DNA of 64,000 bases from Saprospiraceae bacterium (GTDB lineage Bacteria; Bacteroidota; Bacteroidia; Chitinophagales; Saprospiraceae): the NCBI GenBank assembly GCA_016715965.1, contig JADJXG010000001.1, forward strand, positions 2,671,501-2,735,500, read 5' to 3'. Position 1 is the stretch's first letter, and every line of letters starts with the position of its first letter. Below are positions 1-8,142 of this stretch, piece by piece. A program made the position numbers and the translations under genes. The notes under the pieces are model-generated. The model searched no databases and was not told the origin of the DNA. It worked only from the letters and a program-made list of their open reading frames with translations.

Positions 1-150
1 ATTAATATTGAGGGAAAAGAATTTGATAAATTTGTTATTAATAACAGTGAATATTATAAAGATTTGGAGTACCTAAGTTTCGGCCTTTACTTAATAATAA
101 TACAAAACAGTAAAGGAATTAAAATTGTTAAAAAATTTATTAAAACTTAG
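1..150 (+). CDS. 3' end of an unidentified cassette gene
   Basis: An open frame enters from the left edge and ends at a TAG at 148-150, giving about 49 residues. The fragment is rich in Lys, Ile and Asn and shows no recognisable motif. It ends 8 bp before an attC-like site, so it is the last gene of the leftmost, partly visible cassette. The function cannot be stated. Confidence 0.6.
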   Translation: MNIEGKEFDKFVINNSEYYKDLEYLSFGLYLIIIQNSKGIKIVKKFIKT

Positions 151-158
151 GTTAAAAC

Positions 159-228
159 ATCTGATAACAATGTGTATGACGATCATCCCGCCAACCGGCG
201 GGACGACGCATACACTTAGTTATCAGAT
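159..228 (+). repeat. attC-like site 1 (short type)
   Basis: The site is a 70-bp imperfect palindrome. The outer arms ATCTGATAAC (159-168) and GTTATCAGAT (219-228) are exact reverse complements. The inner arms are TGTGTATGACG and CGTCGCATACA, where the right arm carries extra unpaired bases. The core is a GC-rich CCCGCC/GGCGGG hairpin. The inner part is nearly the same as in the sites at 3090, 23584 and 28745. Confidence 0.85.
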
Positions 229-420
229 ATTTATAAAACCTAACTCGATGATCGAAGAATTCACTTTATGGAGTACAATTCAAACTAAATCAAAATGTTA
301 CGTAATTAAAAAATATTAAAATAATGGTGTTCTTATCTGGACTTCAACACCCAAAAATGAAAAACAGCTCAATGTCAAAAGAGATAAGATGACAATTTGA
401 TTCATTAAAAAACGATTTAA

Positions 421-2379
421 ATGAAAAAATTTAATAAATTAGTAGTTATTTTGATTACAATGGTGAGTTTAAATCTTCAAGCTCAAGTTGAAGTAGGATG
501 TGGAACTTTTCCATCATCTGACTCCTTAATGGAGACTCTTCCTTGGTATGGAAACAATGAAGTTCTTGATTCCTTTATTTCTGCTGGTCTAAAAAGAGTA
601 AATGACAATTTGCCATTTAGTGTAAGAACCAGTGGCAATACGTGTCCCGAAATTAATGAACTCATTTTTATGCCTATTCAATTTTTCTGGGTACTTGGGA
701 CAAATGAACCACCTCCAACCCCAACCCAAGTCAAAAATGTTATAAAATGGGTGAATGAATTTTACCAAAATAATGGCTTGCCATTTAGATTTTACTCTGG
801 ATATCCATTGGAGCTAAGGGATGAGGATCACTTGGTGATTAATAATTATACAGAAGCATACTTTATGTACTTAGGATTGCACCATAACAGTGCAATTAAT
901 GTTTATGTTGTTGATGATATTGTTGGGGCTGATGGTGTATATAATGGAGTAGGAGATTTTATATACGTTAAAAAAGACATATTTTCGAGCAAAGGCGAAG
1001 CCAGTACTCTAAGTCATGAATTGGGTCACTTCTTTGGCCTCGAACATACATTCAGAAATCATGATCATCCTGATCCATTATGTTATCGCGAACCAGTTAG
1101 TCGAACTAGAAATTATAATCCTTTACACTGCGGTATTTTTAAATGGGGAAAAATGTGTTCATCAACTGGTGATGGACTTTGTGATACACCTGCTGATCCA
1201 TCAATATTCTGGGATAATTCGAATTGTGTATTCAATCGGATTCAAAATGATATTTGGGGAAATCAATTTGTTCCAAACGCTCGTAACATTATGTCAAACA
1301 CAAGACCAAAAAGCTGTAGAACAATTTTGTCAGAAGGGCAAAAAGGAGTAATTTGGCATAATTTACTAACAAAACATGAAGAGTTATTAGAAATTGATGA
1401 AGACAACTTAAATCCTGATAAATATGAACCAGATCATACACCAGAAATTGCAACCTTAATTAAGGTGGATGAAACCCAATGTCATTCAATGCAAAACTGG
1501 TGCAGAGATGAAGTTGATAATCTTTGGGTTGAAAAAAAACAATTTATAGGAGATTACTACTTTGAGGTTGAAGACGCAATGGGAAGCAACAATCCAGTAG
1601 ATGAAGTTAAGTTTTTTAATAGAAATTCAAATGGAGGAAATGGTTCAGAAATAATAAGTATCAGATCAACTCAAAATGGTGCAAGAAGATTTGCTATAGC
1701 GTGTACTGACATCACTTCTGCTTTTGGAATGAATATTGAGATAAAAAGAAATAATAGAGAGCAAGGTATTTACATAGCAAAGTTGTTAAAGAGCAATAAC
1801 TTAAGTATTAATAATAATGATAAGGATTGCTTATCGGCAGGTGATGTATTGAGCATTTTAAATTTACCAAGTGGCTGTACAGTTAGTTGGTCAAGTACAA
1901 AAAATATATCGTTTTCAAATAATGGGCAAGGGAATCCAGTAACTATTGAAAACTTGAATGGAAATACTCCACCAATACTAATCAATGCTACAATTTCGCA
2001 CAGCAATGGTTGCTCAGAGCAAATATCTAAAGAATTTAAATCTTTGGTTGGAGTAAATTCTCCCTATTTTGTGATTAAGGAAAATGAAAAACCTTGTAGA
2101 ATTCATGGGTTTTTATACTATGAAGGATACTATGAAACAGAACCACCTGTTGAGGTTGACTGGACAGTATCGAATGGAACTCTGTCGCCTGATTATGGGT
2201 ACTATACAAGCGTAACGCCAGATGAACTAGGTTGGATTACTATTACTGCTACTTATAATGATGGTTGCTCAATACCAAGGTCTGTACAAAAAAATGTATT
2301 GGTAGAAAATTGTGATGATGGTCCGAAAATAACTATTAATCCGAATCCATCTGATGGAAATATTAATGTTCGAGTTTAA
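421..2379 (+). CDS. Secreted M43-like metalloprotease; T9SS tail cut off by a stop
   Basis: Probable exported zinc metalloprotease. A signal peptide occupies residues 1-22 (MKKFNKLV...LQAQ). The motif HELGHFFGLEH at about 199-209 is the HExxHxxGxxH zinc site of the pappalysin (M43) family, and an NIMS Met-turn follows near 290. The C-terminal part has Ig/PKD-like stretches and then NPNPSDGNI, the start of a T9SS type A sorting domain. A TAA at 2377-2379 ends the frame there. The same frame stays open to a second TAA at 2566-2568 and encodes the rest of a normal sorting domain (ending YYLNWTGPNFSL...). The protein therefore probably lost surface anchoring or secretion by one nonsense mutation, unless this is a sequencing error. 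A lipoprotein gene follows 6 bp after 2568. Confidence 0.8.
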   Translation: MKKFNKLVVILITMVSLNLQAQVEVGCGTFPSSDSLMETLPWYGNNEVLDSFISAGLKRVNDNLPFSVRTSGNTCPEINELIFMPIQFFWVLGTNEPPPTPTQVKNVIKWVNEFYQNNGLPFRFYSGYPLELRDEDHLVINNYTEAYFMYLGLHHNSAINVYVVDDIVGADGVYNGVGDFIYVKKDIFSSKGEASTLSHELGHFFGLEHTFRNHDHPDPLCYREPVSRTRNYNPLHCGIFKWGKMCSSTGDGLCDTPADPSIFWDNSNCVFNRIQNDIWGNQFVPNARNIMSNTRPKSCRTILSEGQKGVIWHNLLTKHEELLEIDEDNLNPDKYEPDHTPEIATLIKVDETQCHSMQNWCRDEVDNLWVEKKQFIGDYYFEVEDAMGSNNPVDEVKFFNRNSNGGNGSEIISIRSTQNGARRFAIACTDITSAFGMNIEIKRNNREQGIYIAKLLKSNNLSINNNDKDCLSAGDVLSILNLPSGCTVSWSSTKNISFSNNGQGNPVTIENLNGNTPPILINATISHSNGCSEQISKEFKSLVGVNSPYFVIKENEKPCRIHGFLYYEGYYETEPPVEVDWTVSNGTLSPDYGYYTSVTPDELGWITITATYNDGCSIPRSVQKNVLVENCDDGPKITINPNPSDGNINVRV

Positions 2380-2574
2380 GGTATTGAAGACTTAATTAAT
2401 GGGAGCATAATCACAATTATTGATGGTTTATCAAATGTTAGATTGACTCAAACTACAGATTTAGATCAAAACTCAATTGATGTAAGTGCATTAAATAATG
2501 GAATTTATTATTTGAACTGGACAGGCCCAAATTTTAGCCTTTCTTCGATTTTAATCATTAATAAATAACAAGAA

Positions 2575-3081
2575 ATGAGAAGTCTTATTCATATATTACT
2601 AATATTATCTATCCTTTTAACAACTTGTTGTACCCCGGGAGGTGAAGAAGCGTGTGATAATAACCCATTTTATACTCCATTTTTTTGTTATGTTTATGAT
2701 AAAAACACAAAGGAATCCATAGTTGGAAGATGCGTTAATTGCCCATATTCAAATGAACTGTCAACTTTGAGAAATGAATTTGGAGATACAATTTTGACTG
2801 AGCAAACAATTGATACAGATGGCGCAATGAAATTTTACTTAGCAACAGAACAAATAGACTCAATAAATAAAATGATAAAAAAATCTTACTATTTACATCT
2901 TGTAGATTTTAATGGGGTTGAAAGAGATATTGATACAATCAGATTTAAGTTTGAGATTACAAATAGTAATAATTGTGATTTATTTACATACAAGTCTTTT
3001 GAATGTTATTATAACGACAGCTTATATTTAACTAGCTATCCATGGAATAAATCGGGCGGAAGGGTAATATTTCATAAATAA
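2575..3081 (+). CDS. Small lipoprotein, unknown function
   Basis: 168 residues. The N-terminus is a lipoprotein signal: a hydrophobic run followed by LTTCCTPGG, with lipidation likely at the first Cys. The rest is a Cys-containing domain with no family I recognise. It lies 6 bp after the second stop of the metalloprotease frame and just before an attC-like site, so the two genes share one cassette and probably one transcript. An inhibitor or a partner of the protease is a guess only. Confidence 0.65.
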   Translation: MRSLIHILLILSILLTTCCTPGGEEACDNNPFYTPFFCYVYDKNTKESIVGRCVNCPYSNELSTLRNEFGDTILTEQTIDTDGAMKFYLATEQIDSINKMIKKSYYLHLVDFNGVERDIDTIRFKFEITNSNNCDLFTYKSFECYYNDSLYLTSYPWNKSGGRVIFHK

Positions 3082-3089
3082 AAGAAAAC

Positions 3090-3163
3090 ATCTGATAACA
3101 ATGTGTATGACGAACATGGCGGCTAAACGCCGCCACGTCGCATACACTCGGCCGTTAGCGGGC
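3090..3163 (+). repeat. attC-like site 2 (short type)
   Basis: ATCTGATAAC (3090-3099) ends the metalloprotease cassette and matches that cassette's start, GTTATCAGAT at 219, as a reverse complement. GTTAGCGGGC (3154-3163) starts the next cassette. Between them lie the TGTGTATGACG / CGTCGCATACAC arms and a GGCGGC/GCCGCC hairpin. Confidence 0.87.
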
Positions 3164-3216
3164 AGCCTAAAAGACGACAACTAAACATAAAACGAACTGA
3201 CAATTAAAGAGAAAAT

Positions 3217-4137
3217 ATGATTCCAGACTATCAATCCTTAATGCTTCCACTACTCAAACTTGTTGCGGACGGACAAGAACACAAATACAGAGACTTGATT
3301 GAAAGTTTGGCTATTGAATTTGAAGTTACAGACGAAGAAAGAAAAGAACTTTTGGCAAGTGGCAACCAAGCTATTTTTGACAACAGAGTTGGTTGGGCTA
3401 AGACTTATCTAAAAAAAGCAGGTCTTCTTGACTCTCCAAAACGTGCGACATTCGTTATCACTGACCTTGGAAAACAGACTTTAGCGAAAAATCCAGACCG
3501 AGTTGATGCAAAGTATTTAAGACAGTTTCCCGCATTTTTGGAGTTTCAAAACGCTTCGAGAAACAATAACGAAAGCGAAGAAGATGAAACAACAATAATC
3601 GAGAACAACGAGCAAACACCCGAAGAGAGTTTAGACAAAGCATACCAACGAATAAGAAAATCGTTAGCGTCTGAACTGCTTAACAAAGTTGTTGACCTCT
3701 CTCCTGCTTTTTTTGAGCGACTTGTAGTTGAACTTTTAGTTAAAATGGGTTACGGTGGTTCAATCAAAGACGCTGGAAAAGCAATGGGTAAAAGCGGTGA
3801 CGAAGGAATAGACGGGACAATTAAAGAAGATAAACTTGGACTTGACATCATTTACATCCAAGCCAAGCGTTGGAGACCAGGAAATGTTGTTGGACGACCA
3901 GAACTTCAAAAATTTGTTGGTGCACTTGCCGGACAAGGAGCCAAAAAGGGAATTTTTATAACAACATCAAATTTCACTAAGGAAGCATTGGAATACACAC
4001 CGAGAAATGAAACGAAAATTGTGCTCATAGACGGTGAACATTTGGCTCAACTAATGATTGACTACAATCTTGGTTGCACGACACAGCAGACTTATGAACT
4101 TAAAAAAATTGACAGCGACTATTTTGGAGAAGAATAA
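3217..4137 (+). CDS. mrr: Mrr-family (type IV) restriction endonuclease
   Basis: 306 residues, the usual Mrr length. Residues 1-110 form the winged-helix Mrr N-terminal domain (IPDYQSLMLPLL, then a DxRVGWAKTYLKKAGL stretch). After an acidic linker (about 115-140), residues 150-300 form the PD-(D/E)xK nuclease fold, with DEGIDG at 195-200 and QAK at 215-217 supplying the catalytic D, Q and K. Mrr enzymes cleave modified DNA, so this is a defence cassette. It is the only gene in its cassette. The start at 3217 follows an A-rich leader without a Shine-Dalgarno sequence, as is normal in Bacteroidota. Confidence 0.9.
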   Translation: MIPDYQSLMLPLLKLVADGQEHKYRDLIESLAIEFEVTDEERKELLASGNQAIFDNRVGWAKTYLKKAGLLDSPKRATFVITDLGKQTLAKNPDRVDAKYLRQFPAFLEFQNASRNNNESEEDETTIIENNEQTPEESLDKAYQRIRKSLASELLNKVVDLSPAFFERLVVELLVKMGYGGSIKDAGKAMGKSGDEGIDGTIKEDKLGLDIIYIQAKRWRPGNVVGRPELQKFVGALAGQGAKKGIFITTSNFTKEALEYTPRNETKIVLIDGEHLAQLMIDYNLGCTTQQTYELKKIDSDYFGEE

Positions 4138-4162
4138 AACATACGGACAGACAGAAGGCCGA

Positions 4163-4301
4163 CCCGCTAACATGCGTTTGGCGTCATGCGGGGTGAAATG
4201 GTTAAATTCAAGTGCAGTTTTTCAAATCAACTTTTGTGCTGGGTTGACAGTTTTGTGCTCCGAAAACCCGCACGAACGCCAAGCGCAAAACCGTTACCGG
4301 C
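4163..4301 (+). repeat. attC-like site 3 (long type)
   Basis: CCCGCTAAC (4163-4171) pairs with this cassette's own start, GTTAGCGGG, at 3154. GTTACCGGC (4293-4301) starts the copper cassette. The inner arms are TTTGGCGT and ACGCCAA, followed by GCGGG/CCCGC. The loop of about 80 nt carries the GTGC / TTTTGTGCT motifs seen in all long-type sites here. Confidence 0.85.
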
Positions 4302-4503
4302 AAGTGTAACAGACGACAGTGCAAATATTAAACGGACGACCAAAATTTGAGCATTAACACAAGGGCAAACCATTTTGAAAAGCGACCAACATATAGACCT
4401 TATTACTAACGGACAACGAGCAACCCGACACGCCGACCGACCCTATGTTTTTTATTTTTTTGCCTATGTACATTTTTTAAAAACAATTTTTAACCAACCG
4501 CAC

Positions 4504-4567
4504 AAATGGCACATTTGGTTTTGCCCGACACACAAACCGACCCTTCGCGAAACCAAAAGAGCCATTT
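4504..4567 (+). repeat. Bulged-hairpin repeat, copy a
   Basis: Inverted repeat AAATGGC...GCCATTT with a second stem TTTGGTTT/AAACCAAA. The loop contains ACACAAACCGACCC. It shares layout (outer stem, ACA bulge, inner stem, loop, AGAG bulge, outer stem) with five other copies, but the stem sequences differ and compensate. It lies between the cassette start and the promoter of the copper genes. Confidence 0.65.
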
Positions 4568-4597
4568 TTTGCCAACACACCCGAACGAAAAAATTTA

Positions 4598-4605
4598 TAC
4601 CTTTG
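4598..4605 (+). promoter_or_regulatory. Bacteroidota -7 box, copper cassette
   Basis: TACCTTTG fits TAnnTTTG and lies 14 bp before the ATG at 4620. It supports 4620 over the longer upstream frame as the translation start. Confidence 0.6.
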
Positions 4606-4619
4606 CAGACAGAAAATAT

Positions 4620-4988
4620 ATGACAAGACAAATTTCCATAATGCTGATAGTGGTGCTTGGTTTCTTTTTAACACCAACGCTAACCTATGCTTGTGGAAAA
4701 TCTCATACTAAAACTGAAAAATCTTGTTGCGACAAAAAAACTTCACAGACTGAGAAAAAAGACTGTTGCAAAAATCATACTGACAACAACCAAAACAATG
4801 ACGGTTGCGGTGGAAAATGCAAAAACGCTTCTTGTCATTGCCCAACTGCTCCCCTTGCTTTTGCATTAACTCTTGATGCAGGAATGAAAAATCATATCAT
4901 CGTACTCGAAAAGTTAACTATTGGCTATACGCAAAGTTATATTTCTTCGGGCTTTCATTCTATTTGGCAACCGCCTAAAATAAGCTGA
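4620..4988 (+). CDS. Exported Cys/His-rich protein of the copper cassette
   Basis: 122 residues with a cleavable signal peptide (MTRQISIMLIVVLGFFLTPTLTYA). A Cys/Lys-rich segment with repeated CC and CxxC pairs follows (SCCDKK, DCCKNH, CGGKCKNASCHC). That composition suggests metal binding in the periplasm. The C-terminal part has no motif I know. The frame is open upstream to 4506, but the -7 box at 4598 and the signal peptide favour 4620. It is first in a four-gene copper operon, so a metallochaperone or metal-buffering role is inferred from context. Confidence 0.7.
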   Translation: MTRQISIMLIVVLGFFLTPTLTYACGKSHTKTEKSCCDKKTSQTEKKDCCKNHTDNNQNNDGCGGKCKNASCHCPTAPLAFALTLDAGMKNHIIVLEKLTIGYTQSYISSGFHSIWQPPKIS

Positions 4989-5080
4989 TTTCTTGTCTTG
5001 ACAGCCATAGGTGTGTCCTATTGAAAGCGATTTAAAGGTTTTCAAAGTTTAAGTAATTTAGTAATCTAAAATTTTAAAAA

Positions 5081-5929
5081 ATGAAATCATTAAAATATGT
5101 AATGACAGCATTGGTAATGTTGTCATTCGGAGTGAGCAACGCTCAAATTAAAAACGCCAGAACCGAAACCGTAAAAATTTACGGTAATTGTGGAATGTGT
5201 GAAACCACCATAGAAAAAGCAGGAAATGTAAAGAAAACAGCCATCGTAGATTGGAACAAAGACACGAAAATGGCGACCATTACCTACGATGCAAAAAAGA
5301 CCAATCAGGACGAAATCCTGAAACGTATTGCCTTGGCAGGTTACGACAGCGATAAATTTCTTGCACCCGATGATGTGTATGCAAAACTGCCTGAATGTTG
5401 CCTGTACGAACGGGTAAACAAACCTGTTGTAAAAGCAGAACCGAAAACGGAAACACACGACCATTCAAGTCATGCGACATCTACAGAAATGCAGGAAGTA
5501 AACCAACTGAGATCTGTTTTTGACAACTATTTTTCATTAAAAGATGCACTGGTAAAATCTGACGGAAACATAACTTCCACAAAAGCAAAAGACTTGCTAA
5601 CCGCTCTTGACGCTGTTCAAATGAATAAACTTTCAAACGAGGAACATACGGTTTGGATGAAAGTAATGAAAGACCTTGCCTTTGATGCAGAACACATTGC
5701 TGAAACCAAAGATGTAGCACATCAGCGAGACCATTTTATGAGCTTATCAAAAAATATGTACGAACTGATAAAAGTTTCAAAACAGGAAAAGCCTGTTTAT
5801 TATCAGCATTGCCCAATGGCAAACAAAGGCAAAGGAGCAAATTGGTTGAGCAAAGAAAATGCTATTAAAAACCCTTATTACGGTTCGCAAATGCTTACTT
5901 GTGGTAGTACAGTTGAAACTATAAAATAA
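5081..5929 (+). CDS. Exported HMA-domain protein with DUF3347-like C-terminus
   Basis: 282 residues. A signal peptide (1-21, ending SNAQ) is followed by a heavy-metal-associated domain with the copper-binding motif GNCGMCE near residue 38. A His-rich linker (HDHSSH, near 130) and a helical C-terminal domain (LRSVFDNYFSLKDAL... to QHCPMANKGKGANWLS) resembling DUF3347 follow. Such proteins bind Cu(I) in the Bacteroidota periplasm and are usually found next to CopA/CopB/Cus genes, as here. The next gene starts 58 bp downstream. Confidence 0.85.
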   Translation: MKSLKYVMTALVMLSFGVSNAQIKNARTETVKIYGNCGMCETTIEKAGNVKKTAIVDWNKDTKMATITYDAKKTNQDEILKRIALAGYDSDKFLAPDDVYAKLPECCLYERVNKPVVKAEPKTETHDHSSHATSTEMQEVNQLRSVFDNYFSLKDALVKSDGNITSTKAKDLLTALDAVQMNKLSNEEHTVWMKVMKDLAFDAEHIAETKDVAHQRDHFMSLSKNMYELIKVSKQEKPVYYQHCPMANKGKGANWLSKENAIKNPYYGSQMLTCGSTVETIK

Positions 5930-5987
5930 CCAACAAAGCAATGAAGTGGTAAAATCCATCTTCATTGCTTTTCAAAGCAGAAAGAAT

Positions 5988-8132
5988 ATGAAAAAATATA
6001 CTTGTCCGATGCACTTACAAGTGATAAAGGACGAACCGGGAAAATGTCCGCTTTGCGGAATGGATTTAGTTCCTATGGGTGGCAGTAAAAAAGAAACACA
6101 CAGCCATCACGAACACCAACATCACGACCACAAAGAACATTCGCATCAAAGTGAAAACCATAATCATCATTCCGATAGTGGTTACGACAAACACGAAGGG
6201 CATCATACCCACGATTTCCTCAAACGTTTTTGGGTGAGTTTAATCATTACCGTTCCCATTTTGCTCTTATCGGAAATGATACAGCATTGGTTCGGTTTTA
6301 CTATTGCTTTTCCGGGAGATAAATATGTACTGCTGACATTAGGAACTATTATTTACATCTATGGTGGAATGCCTTTCCTGAAAGGAATGGTGGGCGAAAT
6401 CAAAGCCAAAGCCATCGGTATGATGACCTTGGTAGCCATCGCTATTACTGTCGCTTATGTATATTCTGTAGCCGTGGCACTGGGATTGAAAGGTATGGAT
6501 TTCTTTTGGGAGTTGGCAACCCTTATCGTGATTATGCTTTTGGGGCATTGGATGGAAATGCGTTCTACTATGGCAGCTTCAAAAGCCTTACAGTCATTGG
6601 TGGCACTTTTGCCAAACGATGTTACTGTGGAACGAAATGGTGAAGCCATAAAAATAAAACTTGAAGCACTGAAAAATGGCGAAACCATTATCATCAAACC
6701 CGGTGAAAAAATTCCTGCGGATGGAACAATTGTCGATGGAGTTTCTTATGTAAACGAAAGTATGCTCACAGGCGAAAGTGTTCCGGTGAAGAAGGAAAAA
6801 GACGGAAAAGTAATTGCAGGTTCTATCAATGGAGAAGGAGCGTTAAAAGTTACTGCAACAGGTGTAGGCAAAGACAGTTACCTCAATAAGGTTATCAATT
6901 TAGTTCAGGATGCACAAGCAGCAAAATCCAATACGCAAAACCTTGCCGATAAAGTAGCTAAATGGCTTACTTATATTGCCATTGCAGTAGGCGTAATCAC
7001 TTTTATTTATTGGTTTGGCAGTAGCGGAGATATTGCGTTTGCTTTGGAAAGAATGGTTACCGTAATGGTTACGGCTTGTCCACACGCTTTGGGTGTGGCT
7101 ATTCCATTGGTGGTTGCTATTTCCACCACGCTTTCGGCAACCAATGGTTTACTCATTCGCAACCGAACGGCATTTGAGGCAACACGAAAATTATCTACCA
7201 TTATTTTCGATAAAACCGGAACATTAACCAAAGGTTCTCATGCTGTTGAAAAGGTTATTCCATTAACCGATAAATATACTGCCGATGAAATGGTACAGTA
7301 TGCAGCAGCCGTTCAGCAATATTCCGAACACCACATTGCAAAAGGTATTTTGAAAACGCTGAAGGAAAGAAACCTTGAACTATGGAAGTCGGAAAACTTC
7401 AGCTATATGGCTGGTGTTGGTGTAAAAGCAGTAGTACACGGAAAGGAAGTGGTGGCAGCAGGACCTAATTATTTCAAGCAGAATAATCTTACCGAACCGG
7501 AAACTCCCAAAGAAATCAATCAAAATATTGAAACCGTCAATTATGTTTTTATTGACGGTGAAGTTATCGGCATCATCACCTTGGCTGACAGTATTCGGGA
7601 AGGTTCGCAAGAAGCTATTGAAGAGTTAAGAAAGATGAACATCAAATCCATTCTGCTTACTGGCGACAATGAAAAAATTGCAAAGGCAGTTTCTGAACAA
7701 TTAGGAATGGACGGCTATATCGCCAATGTATTGCCTCACGAAAAGCAAGAGAAAGTAAAAGAGTATCAAGCCAAAGCTGAAATAGTGGCCATGACAGGTG
7801 ATGGCGTGAATGATGCACCTGCATTGGCACAGGCAGATGTAGGTATTGCAGTAGGTTCAGGTACGGATGTAGCTGCTGAAACTGCCGATATTATTCTGGT
7901 TAACAGCGACCCAAGAGATGTTGTAAAAATGATTGACTTCGGTAAACGGACTTATAAAAAAATGGTACAAAATCTCCTTTGGGCAGTTGGCTACAATGTG
8001 ATTGCCATTCCGCTTGCAGCAGGTGTGCTTTACCCCAATTTTGTTTTAAGTCCTGCTATGGGTGCGGTTTTGATGAGTGTAAGTACCATTGTGGTTGCGA
8101 TTAATGCGAGCCTTTTAAAAATTAATAAATGA
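5988..8132 (+). CDS. copB: Copper-transporting P1B ATPase, CopB type (CPH)
   Basis: 714 residues from the ATG at 5988. The frame opens 42 bp upstream, but the protein start MKKYTCPMH, a heavy-metal-binding zinc-ribbon-like motif with CPLCGMDL, is the natural N-terminus. A His-rich stretch (about 35-75) follows, then membrane helices. TGES is near 261, CPH near 364-366, DKTGTLT near 408 and GDGVND near 604. CPH rather than CPC in the transport helix marks the CopB-like P1B-3 class (Cu/Ag export). It lies between the HMA protein and the multicopper oxidase, as part of one efflux and detoxification operon. Confidence 0.93.
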   Translation: MKKYTCPMHLQVIKDEPGKCPLCGMDLVPMGGSKKETHSHHEHQHHDHKEHSHQSENHNHHSDSGYDKHEGHHTHDFLKRFWVSLIITVPILLLSEMIQHWFGFTIAFPGDKYVLLTLGTIIYIYGGMPFLKGMVGEIKAKAIGMMTLVAIAITVAYVYSVAVALGLKGMDFFWELATLIVIMLLGHWMEMRSTMAASKALQSLVALLPNDVTVERNGEAIKIKLEALKNGETIIIKPGEKIPADGTIVDGVSYVNESMLTGESVPVKKEKDGKVIAGSINGEGALKVTATGVGKDSYLNKVINLVQDAQAAKSNTQNLADKVAKWLTYIAIAVGVITFIYWFGSSGDIAFALERMVTVMVTACPHALGVAIPLVVAISTTLSATNGLLIRNRTAFEATRKLSTIIFDKTGTLTKGSHAVEKVIPLTDKYTADEMVQYAAAVQQYSEHHIAKGILKTLKERNLELWKSENFSYMAGVGVKAVVHGKEVVAAGPNYFKQNNLTEPETPKEINQNIETVNYVFIDGEVIGIITLADSIREGSQEAIEELRKMNIKSILLTGDNEKIAKAVSEQLGMDGYIANVLPHEKQEKVKEYQAKAEIVAMTGDGVNDAPALAQADVGIAVGSGTDVAAETADIILVNSDPRDVVKMIDFGKRTYKKMVQNLLWAVGYNVIAIPLAAGVLYPNFVLSPAMGAVLMSVSTIVVAINASLLKINK

Positions 8133-8142
8133 AAATTCTAAA

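Noticed and set aside
4143..4309. Short frame continuing past the mrr stop
   Set aside because: It runs through the attC-like site and has no homology pattern.
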